Assembly (NCBI RefSeq): GCF_031157255.1
Contig: NZ_JAVIFX010000007.1
Span: 124,001-188,000, forward strand
DNA from: Bradyrhizobium sp. LHD-71
GTDB lineage: Bacteria; Pseudomonadota; Alphaproteobacteria; Rhizobiales; Xanthobacteraceae
DNA: 64,000 nt
Direction: 5' to 3'
Shown: positions 34,512-42,916 of the stretch, piece by piece
How the letters are laid out: every line of letters begins with the position of its first letter
Position numbering within the stretch: the first letter of the stretch is position 1
Program-made: the position numbers and the translations under genes
Notes under the pieces: model-generated
The model's input: only the letters and a program-made list of their open reading frames with translations
Database searches by the model: none
What the model was told of the DNA's origin: nothing

Positions 34512-35570
34512 CTAAAGGTTAACGGCAGCCGGGAGCATTTCCTTGATCGGCGTCCACAATAGGCGCGGATCCAGTTGTTCGGTCGACCGCAGATGGCGGA
34601 GTTCAGAAAGCCTCGTAAACGGCGCTGCGTTGAATGTCGCGTCATCGAGCCTAATTCGCTCGAACACACCCTTCAGTTGCAATGCCCCACGCTCTGCACT
34701 CCACTGACAGCGGAAGCTCGGCATATGTTTCTTAATTTTCGCGAACGAGACTCGGTAACTGCGAGTGTCCGGACCGCTTGGACCATAGCTCACCTCGCTT
34801 CCAGCGAACGTCCGACCGACGATCTCGGCAATTTCGCGCACGGTATAATTCTGGGCGTCGTCGCCGACATTGAAGGCTTCGCCGCACACAGCCTCTCGCG
34901 GTGCTTCCAACGCGCACAGGATCGCCTGGCAGATGTCATCAACGTGCACGAGCGGCCGGCAGGGCGTCCCGTCGCTCATGACGCGAACCTTGCCGGTCGT
35001 AAAAGCGAAGCCGGCGAGATTGTTGAGAACAAGGTCGAAACGCTGTCTCGGCGAGGCACCGAATGCGGTCGCGTTGCGCAGGAATATCGGCGTGAAATGC
35101 GGGTCGACCATTTCCCGCAGATCACGCTCCACCAAAATCTTGCAGCGCGCATAAGCGGTCTGCGGCTCGAAGCTCGATGTCTCTGACTTGATCTCGTCGC
35201 CCGCAGCCCCATAGATGCTGCACGAGGAGGCGTAGACGAAGCGTCCGACACCCGCAGCCTTGCATTTTCTCGCGAAATCGACCGAGCCGCGATGGTTGAT
35301 CTCCATCGTGATCTCAGGATCGTTCTCTCCGAGCGGGTCATTGGAAAGCTCGGCGAGATGAACCACAGCGTCGATTCCCACAAGATCGGCTTGCGAGAGC
35401 TGGCGCGTATCCTTTGAGATGACCATCGGCCTGGTTTGTCCATCATCGAACAGCCAACCCCGACGATACAGTCCGGTATCGATACCGGTCACGTCGTGAC
35501 CGCGGCCGAGCAGTTTGGGACCGAGCACTGCGCCAATATAACCATCGGCTCCGGTGTAGAGAATGCGCAT
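34512..35570 (-). CDS. NAD-dependent epimerase/dehydratase (nucleotide-sugar SDR)
   Basis: The 352-residue extended SDR has the glycine-rich NAD motif TGADGYIGAVLGPKLL, catalytic Tyr-Lys in AYARCK (YxxxK), ASSCSIYG before it, and VHVDDICQAI in the substrate domain. It follows the cytidylyltransferase gene by nine bases in a two-gene operon, so its substrate is probably a CDP-hexose or its keto derivative. It does not show the typical CDP-glucose 4,6-dehydratase N-terminus, so it could be a reductase, epimerase or divergent dehydratase. Confidence 0.87.
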   Translation of the reverse strand: MRILYTGADGYIGAVLGPKLLGRGHDVTGIDTGLYRRGWLFDDGQTRPMVISKDTRQLSQADLVGIDAVVHLAELSNDPLGENDPEITMEINHRGSVDFARKCKAAGVGRFVYASSCSIYGAAGDEIKSETSSFEPQTAYARCKILVERDLREMVDPHFTPIFLRNATAFGASPRQRFDLVLNNLAGFAFTTGKVRVMSDGTPCRPLVHVDDICQAILCALEAPREAVCGEAFNVGDDAQNYTVREIAEIVGRTFAGSEVSYGPSGPDTRSYRVSFAKIKKHMPSFRCQWSAERGALQLKGVFERIRLDDATFNAAPFTRLSELRHLRSTEQLDPRLLWTPIKEMLPAAVNL

Positions 35571-35579
35571 TGTGTTTCC

Positions 35580-36410
35580 TTACGTATGTGCCGGAGCGGC
35601 GGAAGATGCTGCCCTGCCAGCGACGGAAGCTGCCTTGTCCCAAACGCACCAAGGCGGATCTCCGCGATCCCACAGCTCCTGCAGGACCATCTTGTCCCGA
35701 AGCGTATCCATGTTCTGCCAGTAACCGTGGTGCCGATAAACTGCGAGTTGATCCTGCTCGACCAGGCGGGCGAGCGGCTCGTTCTCCCAGCTCGTGCCGT
35801 CATCGTCGATGGTATCGAGCGCCTCCGGCTCGACGACGAAGAAGCCTCCGTTGATGACCTGACCGTCGCGCACGTCCTTCTCGCGAAACTTGGCTGCACG
35901 CGGACGATCCGACGACAGGTTGAGCGCACCAAAGCGGCCGGGCAGCTGCACCGCGGTTACCGTCGCAAGCGCTCCCTGCTGGTGATGGAAGGTGACGAGC
36001 TCACGAATGTTCACGTCACTGACGCCATCGCCGTAGGTCAGGCAGAAGGTCGAATTCCCCAGATGCTCTCGGACGCGCTTCAACCTGCCGCCGGTCATCG
36101 TCTTCTCGCCGGTATCAACCAGCGTGACCTTCCAGGGCTCGCTGTCGTTCCGGTGATTTTCAATCTCGTTCCGCCGGAGATCGATCGTGAAGTCGCCCTG
36201 ATGAGCAAAATAGCTCAGGAAGTAATCCTTGATCACCGAGCCCTTGTAGCCACAGCAAATGACGAAGTCGTTGAGACCATGATGCGAGTACAGCTTCATG
36301 ATGTGCCAGAGGATCGGACGCCCGCCGATTTCGACCAATGGCTTCGGAACGACCGTCGTGTGCTCACTGAGGCGCGTTCCATACCCGCCCGCGAGAATAA
36401 CCACTTTCAT
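35580..36410 (-). CDS. rfbF: Glucose-1-phosphate cytidylyltransferase
   Basis: The 276-residue nucleotidyltransferase begins VVILAGGYGTRLSEHTTVVPKP, the RfbF signature, and contains GGRPILWHIMKLY, YGDGVSD (metal-binding Asp), INGGFFVVEPE and WQNMDTLRDK. It makes CDP-glucose, the entry point to CDP-deoxysugars. AGGAG is correctly spaced for the second of two close ATGs (36410). A poorly conserved tail (AASVAGRAASSAAPAHT) follows the family core. A Fnr-like box lies 100 bases upstream. Confidence 0.93.
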   Translation of the reverse strand: MKVVILAGGYGTRLSEHTTVVPKPLVEIGGRPILWHIMKLYSHHGLNDFVICCGYKGSVIKDYFLSYFAHQGDFTIDLRRNEIENHRNDSEPWKVTLVDTGEKTMTGGRLKRVREHLGNSTFCLTYGDGVSDVNIRELVTFHHQQGALATVTAVQLPGRFGALNLSSDRPRAAKFREKDVRDGQVINGGFFVVEPEALDTIDDDGTSWENEPLARLVEQDQLAVYRHHGYWQNMDTLRDKMVLQELWDRGDPPWCVWDKAASVAGRAASSAAPAHT

Positions 36411-36510
36411 GGACATCTCCTGTCTCTCCACCGGCGTGCGGCAGCTGCAGCCACGGGCCGCCCGCTCCAGCGGTATGTCACGACCATTAAGCGAAACGGC
36501 GCAAGGGAAG

Positions 36511-36524
36511 TTGACAGCCGTCAA
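36511..36524. promoter_or_regulatory. Fnr-like box 3 (TTGACAGCCGTCAA)
   Basis: It sits between two divergent units: rfbF (minus) and the HAD-UbiA gene (plus). On the minus strand TAATGG begins at 36489, 35 bases from the outer end. On the plus strand GCATTACTT begins at 36545, the same offset (34) as GCATTAGTT after box 4. Confidence 0.75.
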
Positions 36525-36601
36525 CTCGAAAGCGCGCGACGCCCGCATTACTTACGCGCGCCGCACTCTGGATGTTGTCTGCCCTCCAAGCTCGCGCGCG
36601 T

Positions 36602-38068
36602 ATGATCGACCGTGGACTGACAGCCATGCTTACTCGATCCACCGACATTCCTCTCTACGTTGACTTCGACAGAACGCTTTGCAAGACGGACTCCCTTTAC
36701 GAATGCTTCGTGGCCGTCCTGAAGGCTCGTCCGCTCTCACTGTTGGGAATTTTTCCGCGACTGATGTCGTCGAGAGCCGCTTTCAAGGCAGCCCTTTGGA
36801 GGCTTGCAGCCGACATCGTTGACATCAGCCACTTTCCGCGAGAGCCGACGGTGTTGAACCTTGTCGCGCAGGCGCGACACGACGGCCGGCGGGTCGCGCT
36901 GGTCAGCGCCGCGGATGCGGAGATGCTTCGCTCCGATCCTTCGCTTGCCGCGATCTTTGACGAAATCATCGGCAGCGATGGCAGCACCAACCTCAAAGGC
37001 AATACCAAAGCGGCTGCGCTGAAAGAGCGAAGTCCTTACGGATTTGAATATGTCGGCGACAGCAGCGCAGATATCCCCGTATTCGAGGCGGCTCAGCGGG
37101 GGTACGGCGTCGGCCTATCGAGCTCGACCGCCGGCGCGTTGGCTGCGCGTGGGATTTCGGTGGAGCAGCTCGTCCCACCGTCAGATTGCGTGCGGGCCCT
37201 CATTAAATCCTTTCGATTGCATCAGTGGTTCAAGAACGTCCTGATCTTCATTCCTCCTGCCTTGACGGTCGGCTCGCTCGGCATCAACGATATCGTTGGA
37301 GTGACGATCGGGTTTTTCCTGATGGGCGTCCTCGCGAGTGGCACTTACCTGGTCAACGATCTGTTCGACCTTCAAGCTGACCGTCGCCACCCGCGTAAGG
37401 CGAAGCGGCCGTTGGCGAGCGGCAGGCTGCCGATCAGCTGGGCGTTAGTCGCAGCGCCCGCCATGATCTTGTTTGCGCTCGTCGGCGGCTACCTGCTCAG
37501 CCCTGCCTTCGCGGGGACCCTGGGATTGTACGTCGTACTGACACTTGGTTATTCGTTTCGCCTCAAAAGAACCGCACTGCTCGACGTTCTGGTAATCGGC
37601 TTGTTGTTTACCCTGCGCGTCGTCGCCGGCATGGCGCTCATTTCCGCGCCTTCATCGCAATGGCTTTTGATCTTCTCCGTCTTCTTCTTCACCGGCCTCG
37701 CTCTGATGAAGCGCGATGCGGAAATCGCCCTGCGCGTCGGAGCGCAACAACAGGCCCTTCAGGGCCGCGGCTACAATGTCGATGATCGGTTCTTTATCCA
37801 AGTCGCGGGTATCGCGACTTCGATCGCCTCTCTGGTCATCTTTGCGCTTTTCATCGTCGCGATCTTCGAAAACAGCCGCCAATACTCCTCACCCTACTTC
37901 CTGTGGGCCGCCTATTTCCTTCTGGCGTACTGGATGTTGCGCCTTTGGTTTATCTGCTTTCGCGGGCAAATGAATGACGATCCGATCGAATTTGCAGTCA
38001 AGGACCCGACGAGTATGGGGATTTTCCTTGGTATCGGCGCGGTCTGCGTCTTGGCGCAGCTCCTATAA
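36602..38068 (+). CDS. HAD phosphatase-UbiA prenyltransferase fusion (polyprenyl-phosphate phosphoribosyltransferase type)
   Basis: The 488-residue fusion has an N-terminal HAD phosphatase domain (about residues 19-195; YVDFDRTL nucleophile Asp and second Asp, GDSSADIPVFEAA acid loop). The UbiA-type membrane domain (about 200-488) has NDLFDLQADRRHPRKAKRPLASG, the NDxxDxxxDRxHPxK motif of decaprenyl-phosphate phosphoribosyltransferase (mycobacterial Rv3806c). UbiA would join PRPP to polyprenyl phosphate and the HAD part could remove the 5-phosphate. With DprE1/DprE2 this gives polyprenyl-phospho-D-arabinose. Start choice is uncertain: ATG 36602 or 36626, neither with a strong ribosome-binding site. 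The gene converges with gtrA (6-base overlap). Confidence 0.88.
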   Translation: MIDRGLTAMLTRSTDIPLYVDFDRTLCKTDSLYECFVAVLKARPLSLLGIFPRLMSSRAAFKAALWRLAADIVDISHFPREPTVLNLVAQARHDGRRVALVSAADAEMLRSDPSLAAIFDEIIGSDGSTNLKGNTKAAALKERSPYGFEYVGDSSADIPVFEAAQRGYGVGLSSSTAGALAARGISVEQLVPPSDCVRALIKSFRLHQWFKNVLIFIPPALTVGSLGINDIVGVTIGFFLMGVLASGTYLVNDLFDLQADRRHPRKAKRPLASGRLPISWALVAAPAMILFALVGGYLLSPAFAGTLGLYVVLTLGYSFRLKRTALLDVLVIGLLFTLRVVAGMALISAPSSQWLLIFSVFFFTGLALMKRDAEIALRVGAQQQALQGRGYNVDDRFFIQVAGIATSIASLVIFALFIVAIFENSRQYSSPYFLWAAYFLLAYWMLRLWFICFRGQMNDDPIEFAVKDPTSMGIFLGIGAVCVLAQLL

Positions 38069-38467
38069 GGCTCTTGGCGCGAACGAAAAATACCTATGAC
38101 CAAAATAGCTCGTGAGTATCAGTGACGCGAGACCTGTTCCGTGCGCAATCGTCTCGGCATAGGGGAAAAGGCCGATCGTCGGAAACAGATAATGTGCCAG
38201 AGCAACGCTCACGAGCCAAACTTGAGTAAGCCCGACTAAGTTGATGAGCCCAAATCGTACAAACTCGCTTGCGACCGTCCGGCCTGATCGTCCGAAGACA
38301 TAGAGCCTGTTCAACACATAGGCGATTGCCATACCGCAGAAATAGGCAAGCACGATCGACAGACCATAGGTGATCACCGTACCAAGGGCGGTCCGCAATG
38401 CGAGATTGACGACAGCTGAGAATCCGCTGACCAATACAAAGACAATGAACTTGCTGTCCGGCTTCAT
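38063..38467 (-). CDS. GtrA-family membrane protein
   Basis: The 134-residue protein has four hydrophobic helices and the GtrA pattern (FVLVSGFSAVVNLALRTAL; YVLNRLYVFGRSGR; FVRFGLINLVGLTQVW; FGHRYFSFAPRAL). GtrA proteins handle polyprenyl-phosphate-linked sugars at the membrane. In Mycobacterium a GtrA protein (Rv3789) is encoded beside dprE1-dprE2, as here. The start overlaps the upstream oxidoreductase gene by four bases, so it is the last gene of the dprE operon. Confidence 0.9.
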   Translation of the reverse strand: MKPDSKFIVFVLVSGFSAVVNLALRTALGTVITYGLSIVLAYFCGMAIAYVLNRLYVFGRSGRTVASEFVRFGLINLVGLTQVWLVSVALAHYLFPTIGLFPYAETIAHGTGLASLILTSYFGHRYFSFAPRAL

Positions 38468-39756
38468 TCGGAACGTTTATTGATCCGCCTCGCCATTTCG
38501 GCGCCGAATCGGACGCTTTCGGCGATGCCGCGATCCTCCGGGTAATAAAAGCAAGTGTCTGCGATCTGCAATCCAGCGATTGGCGTCTCGACTGGGGGAA
38601 GCATCGCCTGAAATCCCGGCGGGCAGACCGGTTGAGCATGACGCAACCTCCCGACATGCATGCCGAGAAAGTCGGCGTCGGTGATTGCCGGATTTATGCG
38701 CTTCAAATAGCCGAACGCTTCAGCTTTGAAGTATGCGTCGTCCTTGCTCCATTTCGGCTGCGTTGTCGGCATATAATAGGGTATGTACACGATGGCGTCG
38801 CCCGTGGGCCGCAAGTTCGAGAACTCTATGATGCCGGGAATCTGGAATGTCGGGTCGATGATGTTGATCCAGAAATGCGGAGACACGGAATGGCGCAATT
38901 TGAAAACCACGCAGATGACGCCAATATTCTGGATCGCATCGTATTTCGCCCTCCACTCATCGGATAACGAAGGCACGAGGCGAGACACGTGAGGCGTCGG
39001 CACGGTACAGATCACCGCGTCGGCAACGAACTTCCTCTCACCCGCGACCACTCCGGATACTCTTCCCGCCTCACTTGTAATTTCCGTCGCGGGGCATCCA
39101 AGCTCGATCCGCCCGCCCCTTTTCTTAATTTCAGTGACGAGCGCCTGAATCAGCGTTTCGGAGCCGCCATCTATAAAACCAAGTTCCTCCTGGAACATTG
39201 ACCGACGCGATGTGCCGACCCGCTTAATGCGGGTCCAGATCCAGGCCGCGGAAACATTGTCGGCGTACTCATAGAACTTCAGGTCGAACAAAGGTTTCCA
39301 GAGCTTGCGATAGACTCCCTCACCGCACCACCTCACGATCCAGTCCTTGGCCGAGAGATTTTCCAGGCGCGACCAGTCCTTTCGCTTCGTCTGCAGAAAC
39401 ATCATCGCGCCATAACGAAGCTTCTCAACAGCGGAGAGCTTGGGAAAGGCCAACAGCGACAGTGGATCACCCCACGGGTAAAGCCGGCCGTCCACGTAGT
39501 ATCCCATGGACGTCGGCACCCAGCGCAGCCGATCACCGATGCCGAGTTCCTCCATCAGCGCGAACGTGGGTTGGTCGGCCTTGCAGATGAAATGATAGTA
39601 GCGCTCAAGCGACAAGCCGTCGAAATCGAAGTGCGCGGCCATGCCGCCCGCCTGCGACCCCGCCTCGAGCACCGTCACGTCATGGCCAAGCTTCAGCGCA
39701 TGATAGGCTGCCGCCAGACCCATGGCGCCAGCGCCGAGAACGACTGTGCGCGTCAT
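38464..39756 (-). CDS. FAD-dependent oxidoreductase (amine oxidase/UDP-galactopyranose mutase-like fold)
   Basis: The 430-residue flavoprotein begins TVVLGAGAMGLAAAYHALKLGHDVTVLEA (FAD Rossmann motif) and has GGMAAHFDFDGLSLERYYHFI after it, resembling the NAD(P)/FAD proteins common in surface-glycan loci. It ends with a FAD-binding stretch (IAGLQIADTCFYYPEDRGIAESVRFG). Its reaction is not established. Position between the SDR and gtrA in the dprE operon suggests a role in synthesis or modification of the lipid-linked pentose or a related sugar. One-base spacing to the previous gene. Confidence 0.82.
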   Translation of the reverse strand: MTRTVVLGAGAMGLAAAYHALKLGHDVTVLEAGSQAGGMAAHFDFDGLSLERYYHFICKADQPTFALMEELGIGDRLRWVPTSMGYYVDGRLYPWGDPLSLLAFPKLSAVEKLRYGAMMFLQTKRKDWSRLENLSAKDWIVRWCGEGVYRKLWKPLFDLKFYEYADNVSAAWIWTRIKRVGTSRRSMFQEELGFIDGGSETLIQALVTEIKKRGGRIELGCPATEITSEAGRVSGVVAGERKFVADAVICTVPTPHVSRLVPSLSDEWRAKYDAIQNIGVICVVFKLRHSVSPHFWINIIDPTFQIPGIIEFSNLRPTGDAIVYIPYYMPTTQPKWSKDDAYFKAEAFGYLKRINPAITDADFLGMHVGRLRHAQPVCPPGFQAMLPPVETPIAGLQIADTCFYYPEDRGIAESVRFGAEMARRINKRSE

Positions 39757-40689
39757 TCAGATCTCCATGATCTGCGAGTTTGTGGGATCGTGAAACGTAG
39801 CCTCCAACGCAGCCAACAGCGGCGTTGACGTCACACCGAACATTGTCGGCCAGTCGATCACCTCGAACACGTCAGGCGTCGCCAGCGCCTCAAGCTGTTT
39901 CGTTGTAAAGGGAGGATCGGGGTCGAACGCCGTATAAAGCGACAAGAGGACGTGAAAGAGGCCGTATGGAATGTTGACGAACGCGGCCTTCGCCCCGGTA
40001 ATCACCTTCACCAAGCGCATCAGCTCGATGAACGTGATCTGCTCCAAGCCCGAGATGTTGTACACTGCCCTGTTCGGGCGACGCTCAATGCAGGAGATGA
40101 CGATCTCGCAGAAGTCCCCAGCATAAAGTGGTTGACGCAGGTATTCGCCGCGCCCCGGAATCGGAAACACGGGTGTTTTCCGCATGAACCTTGCAAGCCA
40201 CGCAACGTGTTTGCGGTCGAACGGACCGAACATCAAGGTCGGGCGCAGGATGGCATACGGCAGGCCCGAATTGGCATAGATGCGCTCTCGCTGAGTCTTG
40301 GTTTCGACATACCAGTCGGATGCGGCGCTCTCGACCGCCGACGAACTGATACCCACGAGGTAGGCATTATTGCGCGGCTTAAGCGCGTCGATAACGCGCT
40401 GCGTGGCGACCACGTTGTTGTCGATATAGGCCTGCGGATCAATGCCGCCAATCTGCGCATGCGAGATCACGACGATATCGCTGGCGCCGACTGCATCCTG
40501 CCAGCCGTCCGTCCGGGCAAGATCAACCTCGAGGATGCGGATATCAGGATGCAGCGAGCGCAGGGCGCGAGTGCTGGCGGGGTGCTTATCCAGGGCCACG
40601 ATGTTTGCGTAGCCGCGCGCCTTAAGACGCGGAATGAGATTTTGCCCGACCAAGCCGGCGGCGCCGGTTATTGCAATCCGAGCCGTCAT
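39757..40689 (-). CDS. NAD-dependent epimerase/dehydratase family protein
   Basis: The 310-residue extended SDR begins IAITGAAGLVGQNLIPRLK and has GISSSAVESAASDWYVETKTQRE, in which a YxxxK pair (YVETK) is present. The substrate half includes RGEYLRQPLYAGDFCEIVISC and NISGLEQITFIELMRLV. It lies between dprE2 and the FAD oxidoreductase in one operon with gaps of 0-9 bases. Substrate and reaction are unknown; a pentose- or lipid-linked sugar is a reasonable guess from context. Confidence 0.82.
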   Translation of the reverse strand: MTARIAITGAAGLVGQNLIPRLKARGYANIVALDKHPASTRALRSLHPDIRILEVDLARTDGWQDAVGASDIVVISHAQIGGIDPQAYIDNNVVATQRVIDALKPRNNAYLVGISSSAVESAASDWYVETKTQRERIYANSGLPYAILRPTLMFGPFDRKHVAWLARFMRKTPVFPIPGRGEYLRQPLYAGDFCEIVISCIERRPNRAVYNISGLEQITFIELMRLVKVITGAKAAFVNIPYGLFHVLLSLYTAFDPDPPFTTKQLEALATPDVFEVIDWPTMFGVTSTPLLAALEATFHDPTNSQIMEI

Positions 40690-40698
40690 ACTTTCCCG

Positions 40699-41442
40699 CT
40701 AGATGTTCAGGCGATTGAAAACCGCACGCGGTAGATTACGAACAGTCGTCATGATTCCCCACCAGAACCATGGCGTGTAGACGCAAGGCCTGCCGGAGCG
40801 TGCCGCCTTGACGATGTCGCCGGCGACCGCCTCTGCTGTTGCCCATAGCGGCCCCCCTTGATTGGCAATTCCATCGGTCATCGGCGTGATGACGAAGCCC
40901 GGCTTGATCAAGACAATGCGGACCCGGCCTGATGCATGCGCGTGTTGCATCCCCTCGACGAAGCGCTCCAGCCCGCCTTTCGCCGCACCATAGATGAAGT
41001 TGGTCTTGCGACCGCGGTCACCCGCCACCGAACCGACCACGACGATCGTGAGCGGCGTCAAGGCCGCCTCTTTCACCAGGGCCAGCAACCAGAGCGCAGC
41101 GCTCGTGAAATTCACATCGATAAGTGTTCGCGCTTGCGTGAGATCGGCTTCAGCACGCGCCTGATCGCCAAGCATGCCATAGGCGAGCAGGACCTCGTCG
41201 AATGTCGCAGAGTGCGCGCGACAGGCCGCCATCGTCGCCTCGACTGCTGATAGGTCAGCCAGGTCCGCAGCGACGAGGGCCGTCGATGACGCACCTCGCG
41301 CCATGAGGTCGGCGGCATTTGCCTCCAGCATGTCGGTGCGGCGACCTGCAAGCACAAAGGCGGCGCCTTCTTTGGCTTTAAGCCGCGCATAAGCATGCGC
41401 GATTGCCGATGTTGCGCCAAGGATGAGAATACGCTGCGTCAT
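40699..41442 (-). CDS. dprE2: DprE2-like SDR (decaprenylphosphoryl-keto-ribose reductase homologue)
   Basis: The 247-residue classical SDR has ILILGATSAIAHAYARL at the NADH site, VVVGSVAGDRGRKTNFIYGAAKGGLE with catalytic Ser and YxxxK, and IKPGFVITPMTDG. The GATSAIA start, the RGRKTNFIYGAAK active site and the C-terminal YTPWFWWGIMTTVRNLPRAVFNRL are characteristic of DprE2. It would reduce the 2'-keto intermediate made by DprE1, completing epimerisation of ribose to arabinose on the lipid carrier. Its ATG overlaps the dprE1 stop by four bases. Confidence 0.9.
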   Translation of the reverse strand: MTQRILILGATSAIAHAYARLKAKEGAAFVLAGRRTDMLEANAADLMARGASSTALVAADLADLSAVEATMAACRAHSATFDEVLLAYGMLGDQARAEADLTQARTLIDVNFTSAALWLLALVKEAALTPLTIVVVGSVAGDRGRKTNFIYGAAKGGLERFVEGMQHAHASGRVRIVLIKPGFVITPMTDGIANQGGPLWATAEAVAGDIVKAARSGRPCVYTPWFWWGIMTTVRNLPRAVFNRLNI

Positions 41443-42767
41443 TGCGAGATACGACCAGTTACGCGCCGCCAGAAGTCCGACATGATTGCCGCGTCGCGGC
41501 ATCGTTCGACCTCCTGCCAGCGTGGATACGACGATTGAAACTGCGCCGCGGTCATGGTGGCATCCTTGGCGGGATAGATGCGGCCGCCGGCGTCAATTGC
41601 TATCGCGTTCAAACGGGCTAGCAGCTTGCTTGTGTCATTGCCCTTGTTCGGGAAGTCCAGCGACAGTGTCACGCCTTCGTGCGGAAACGACAGTATTCCA
41701 GGCGATGGAAGATTGCCGAAGGTCTTCAAAACCACCAGGAAAGACCCCTGGCGCGCTTCGGCTGCGGTTTGCAGCAGCTGTCGCACCACATCGCCACCCT
41801 GCGCCATCGGAACGACGCACTGGAACTGATAAAATCCGCGCGCGCCATAGAGCCTGTTCCACGATCCGACCGCATCGAGCGGATAGAAGAATTTGTCGTA
41901 GTGCACTCGTACCAAGCCATCATGCGTGGCCATGCGCCGGTAAAACGCGTTGAAGCTGCGTATCGTCAACGGGTTCAGAATGACTGACGGAGCCGTAAAC
42001 GGAACCGCAATCGACGGTCTCGGGTGAGCATCGAAAGCACTATCGTCAAGCGGCCGCCCACGCATGTAGAGACCACGGCCAATCGTTGCACCTGTCGCGA
42101 AACAGTCGACCCATGCGACCGTATAGGGCCACTTCTCGCTCTCGGCACTGAGGTGGAAGAAATCATCGGTGTTCGCCATCGGCAGCGTTTCAACCTCCAG
42201 ATAGCTCGATGCGATCTGCAGCAGTTTCAGCTCGAGGTCGACGATGATGCCCGTCAATCCCAGGCCACCGACCGTCGCTGCAAACAGCTCAGGCTGCTGC
42301 TCCGGCGAGACTTCGACGATTTCGCTATCAGAACGTGCAAGACGAAGCCGTCGCACATAGCGACCGAACGTTCCTGCCAGGTGATGATTCTTGCCGTGAA
42401 CGTCGTTGGCGACTGCACCTCCGAGCGTCACGAACTTGGTGCCCGGCGTCACCGGCACGAACCATCCGTTGGGCACCGAAACACGCAGGAGTTCGTCGAT
42501 CGTCATCCCAGCCTCGACGACAACGACGCCCCTCTGCCAATCCGCGTGAATGAAGCGATCGAGATGGACGGTTTCCAGCAACCTCCCGCCTGAGTTCAGG
42601 CAAACGTCGCCATATGAACGTCGAACTCCCACAGGAAGCGTAGTCGATGCGCCGCCGCTGAGCCTTTCGCAAGCTTGCGCAGCATTCGTAAGTCGCACCA
42701 CCTCATGCAGGTTTGCCGTGAGTCGGCCCCACGCGGAAACCTGGCGCGACGCGCGTCCACCGGTCAC
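41439..42767 (-). CDS. dprE1: DprE1-like FAD-dependent oxidase (decaprenylphosphoryl-ribose 2'-oxidase homologue)
   Basis: The 442-residue VAO-fold flavoprotein has RRSYGDVCLN (FAD pyrophosphate region), GAVANDVHGKNHHLAGTFG (with the conserved GKNHH), a C-terminal FPHEGVTLSLDFPNKG, and RIYPAKDATMTAAQF, whose Lys corresponds to the active-site lysine of DprE1. The Cys that benzothiazinone drugs attack in the mycobacterial enzyme is Thr here (GVTLSLDFP). The start is a GTG with GAGGA seven bases upstream. It oxidises C2' of polyprenyl-phospho-ribose in the known pathway. A 149-base gap separates it from the upstream GT-C gene. Confidence 0.92.
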   Translation of the reverse strand: MTGGRASRQVSAWGRLTANLHEVVRLTNAAQACERLSGGASTTLPVGVRRSYGDVCLNSGGRLLETVHLDRFIHADWQRGVVVVEAGMTIDELLRVSVPNGWFVPVTPGTKFVTLGGAVANDVHGKNHHLAGTFGRYVRRLRLARSDSEIVEVSPEQQPELFAATVGGLGLTGIIVDLELKLLQIASSYLEVETLPMANTDDFFHLSAESEKWPYTVAWVDCFATGATIGRGLYMRGRPLDDSAFDAHPRPSIAVPFTAPSVILNPLTIRSFNAFYRRMATHDGLVRVHYDKFFYPLDAVGSWNRLYGARGFYQFQCVVPMAQGGDVVRQLLQTAAEARQGSFLVVLKTFGNLPSPGILSFPHEGVTLSLDFPNKGNDTSKLLARLNAIAIDAGGRIYPAKDATMTAAQFQSSYPRWQEVERCRDAAIMSDFWRRVTGRISQ

Positions 42768-42916
42768 CTGAAATCCTCAACGAATGCTCCAAGCGGAACT
42801 GAACACCACCGGACGTTCCCGATCCCGTGCACAGTGGAAATGGAGCTTCTTTGCCGTGGGTCTTGAGTCTTCTTCATGCTCATCCCCTCAGGTGAGGGCC
42901 ACGCATCGTGAATGGA

